The notes below the pieces were generated by a model. It did no database searches and had not been told where the DNA came from. It worked only from the letters and a program-made list of their open reading frames with translations. The translations under genes were made by a program, and so were the position numbers. DNA of 6,315 bases from an uncultured Aquabacterium sp. (GTDB taxonomy: Bacteria; Pseudomonadota; Gammaproteobacteria; Burkholderiales; Burkholderiaceae_C), in the NCBI GenBank assembly GCA_937923225.1, contig CALAKR010000240.1:1-6315 (forward strand), written 5' to 3'. This document shows, in pieces, positions 5,576 to 6,315 of this stretch. The number at the start of each line of letters is the position of its first letter. Within the stretch, counting starts at the first letter, position 1.

Positions 5576-6315
5576 ATGAGTTCTCCCGCATCACTGGCCC
5601 GCCCCGGACCGCGATGGGGCCACTATCCCACCCGGCCTGAGCCCCTCGCGACCGAGCGCGCAGGGCAACTGTGGAGCACACCCTGGTGGGGCCTGGGGCG
5701 CCGGCAAGTAGCCTGGCTGGCCGAGGTGGAGATGTTGACCAGGCAGCTCGCCGACAGTGCATCGTCCACGGCATCACCATTGTGGGAGAACGCGCTGAAG
5801 TCAGCCCGCCTGGGCTTGCGCAGGCAGGGCTTCGCCACTGCCACCTGTGCCCCGGCCATGGCCTGTGTGCAGGTGGCCCTGCAACATACCTCGGGCTGGC
5901 AACTGCACCCCCTGCAGATGCTCGCCGCCAGCCACCTCCTGGACCAGCACCTCGTGGAGATGGCGACCGGAGAAGGCAAGACGCTGGCCATGGCCGCCGC
6001 GGCCTGCATCGCCGCGATGGCCGGTGTACCGGTGCATGTGGTCACCGCCAATGACTACCTGGCCGAGCGCGACGCCCAGGCGCTGCAGGCGCTGGCGGGT
6101 GCGCTGGGGCTGCGCGTGGGCCATGTCGCACCAGGCTTGGCGCCGGATGCCCGCCGCGAGGCCTACGGCCTGGACATCGTCTTCGCCACCGCGCGCGAAC
6201 TGGCTTTCGACCACCTGCGCGACGGCCTGGCCCTGCCAGGCAGCGGCCACGAGCGCCCCGTGATGCGCGGCCTGTGCATGGCCTTGCTGGACGAGGCCGA
6301 CAGCATCCTGCTGGA
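5576..6315 (+). CDS. SecA-like translocase ATPase, N-terminal part (3' partial)
   Basis: The frame starts at ATG 5576 and is open to the window edge (246 full codons). Residues about 75-246 follow the first nucleotide-binding domain of SecA: Q motif HPLQMLAASHLL (Gln114), Walker A MATGEGKTLAMA (Lys135), the SecA signature VHVVTANDYLAERDA, the segment GLRVGHVAPGL followed by RREAYGLDIVFAT, the segment FDHLRDGLAL, and Walker B LLDEADSILLD (Asp239-Glu240) at the edge. Spacing from Q motif to Walker A Lys (21) equals that recalled for E. coli SecA, and Lys to Walker B Asp (104) is close to it. The first 75 residues are unlike housekeeping SecA, with Pro- and Trp-rich stretches (LWSTPWWGLGRRQVAWL), and Walker B has DEAD where SecA usually has DEVD. 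The preprotein-binding, second motor, scaffold and zinc-binding regions lie beyond the window. SecA powers transport of unfolded proteins across the inner membrane; its place behind HlyD and M50 genes suggests a specialised paralogue rather than the housekeeping gene. It starts seven bases after the M50 stop. Confidence 0.88.
   Translation, partial: MSSPASLARPGPRWGHYPTRPEPLATERAGQLWSTPWWGLGRRQVAWLAEVEMLTRQLADSASSTASPLWENALKSARLGLRRQGFATATCAPAMACVQVALQHTSGWQLHPLQMLAASHLLDQHLVEMATGEGKTLAMAAAACIAAMAGVPVHVVTANDYLAERDAQALQALAGALGLRVGHVAPGLAPDARREAYGLDIVFATARELAFDHLRDGLALPGSGHERPVMRGLCMALLDEADSILL

Noticed and set aside
4414..5577. Antisense open frame (387 codons) opposite the M50 gene
   Set aside because: Low-complexity translation rich in Gly, His and Gln; a mirror of the codon bias of the M50 gene on the + strand.
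5671..6263. Other-frame ORFs over the right end (5671-6054 and 5847-6263 on +, 5801-6250 on -)
   Set aside because: The frame starting at 5576 carries clear SecA motifs (Q motif, Walker A, Walker B), so the others are shadows.
1..6315. tRNA, rRNA, CRISPR, insertion sequence or riboswitch
   Set aside because: No cloverleaf, regularly spaced repeat, terminal inverted repeat, transposase or long noncoding leader was seen; genes cover nearly every base.

Overview
The window is one strand of tightly packed, GC-rich coding sequence with strong G/C preference at third codon positions. Codon use and protein style suggest a betaproteobacterium of the Burkholderiales type, but this is inference: no rRNA or other taxonomic marker is present. 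All five supported genes read on the + strand, and neighbouring genes are separated by about 15 bases or less or overlap. No promoter, terminator, RNA gene, mobile element or CRISPR array is visible, so the window looks like the interior of a longer operon that continues past both edges.

Layout: (1) bases 1-1239, the C-terminal part of a tetratricopeptide-repeat protein, cut by the left edge and resembling the TPR half of REC-TPR response regulators; (2) 1251-1871, a small soluble histidine-kinase-like protein with H-box, N-box and two glycine boxes; (3) 1886-3328, an HlyD-type membrane fusion/adaptor protein carrying an N-terminal GAF-like cytoplasmic domain; (4) 3328-5568, a polytopic M50 (site-2-protease-type) protein with an N-terminal PqqD-like winged-helix domain and a C-terminal lipoyl/HlyD-like domain; (5) 5576 to the right edge, the N-terminal part of a SecA-like ATPase with Q motif, Walker A and Walker B. 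Gene 5 runs off the window, so a stop-to-stop ORF search would miss it.

Taken together, the last three genes look like an export machine that is neither a classical type I system (no ABC ATPase is seen) nor housekeeping Sec. It would have a SecA-like motor, a membrane M50 protein that may recognise a peptide through its PqqD-like domain, and two lipoyl-domain periplasmic adaptor modules. The histidine kinase and TPR protein immediately upstream would be its dedicated sensory or regulatory arm. The domain calls rest on motifs visible in the sequence. The idea of one secretion system, and its unknown substrate, is inference.
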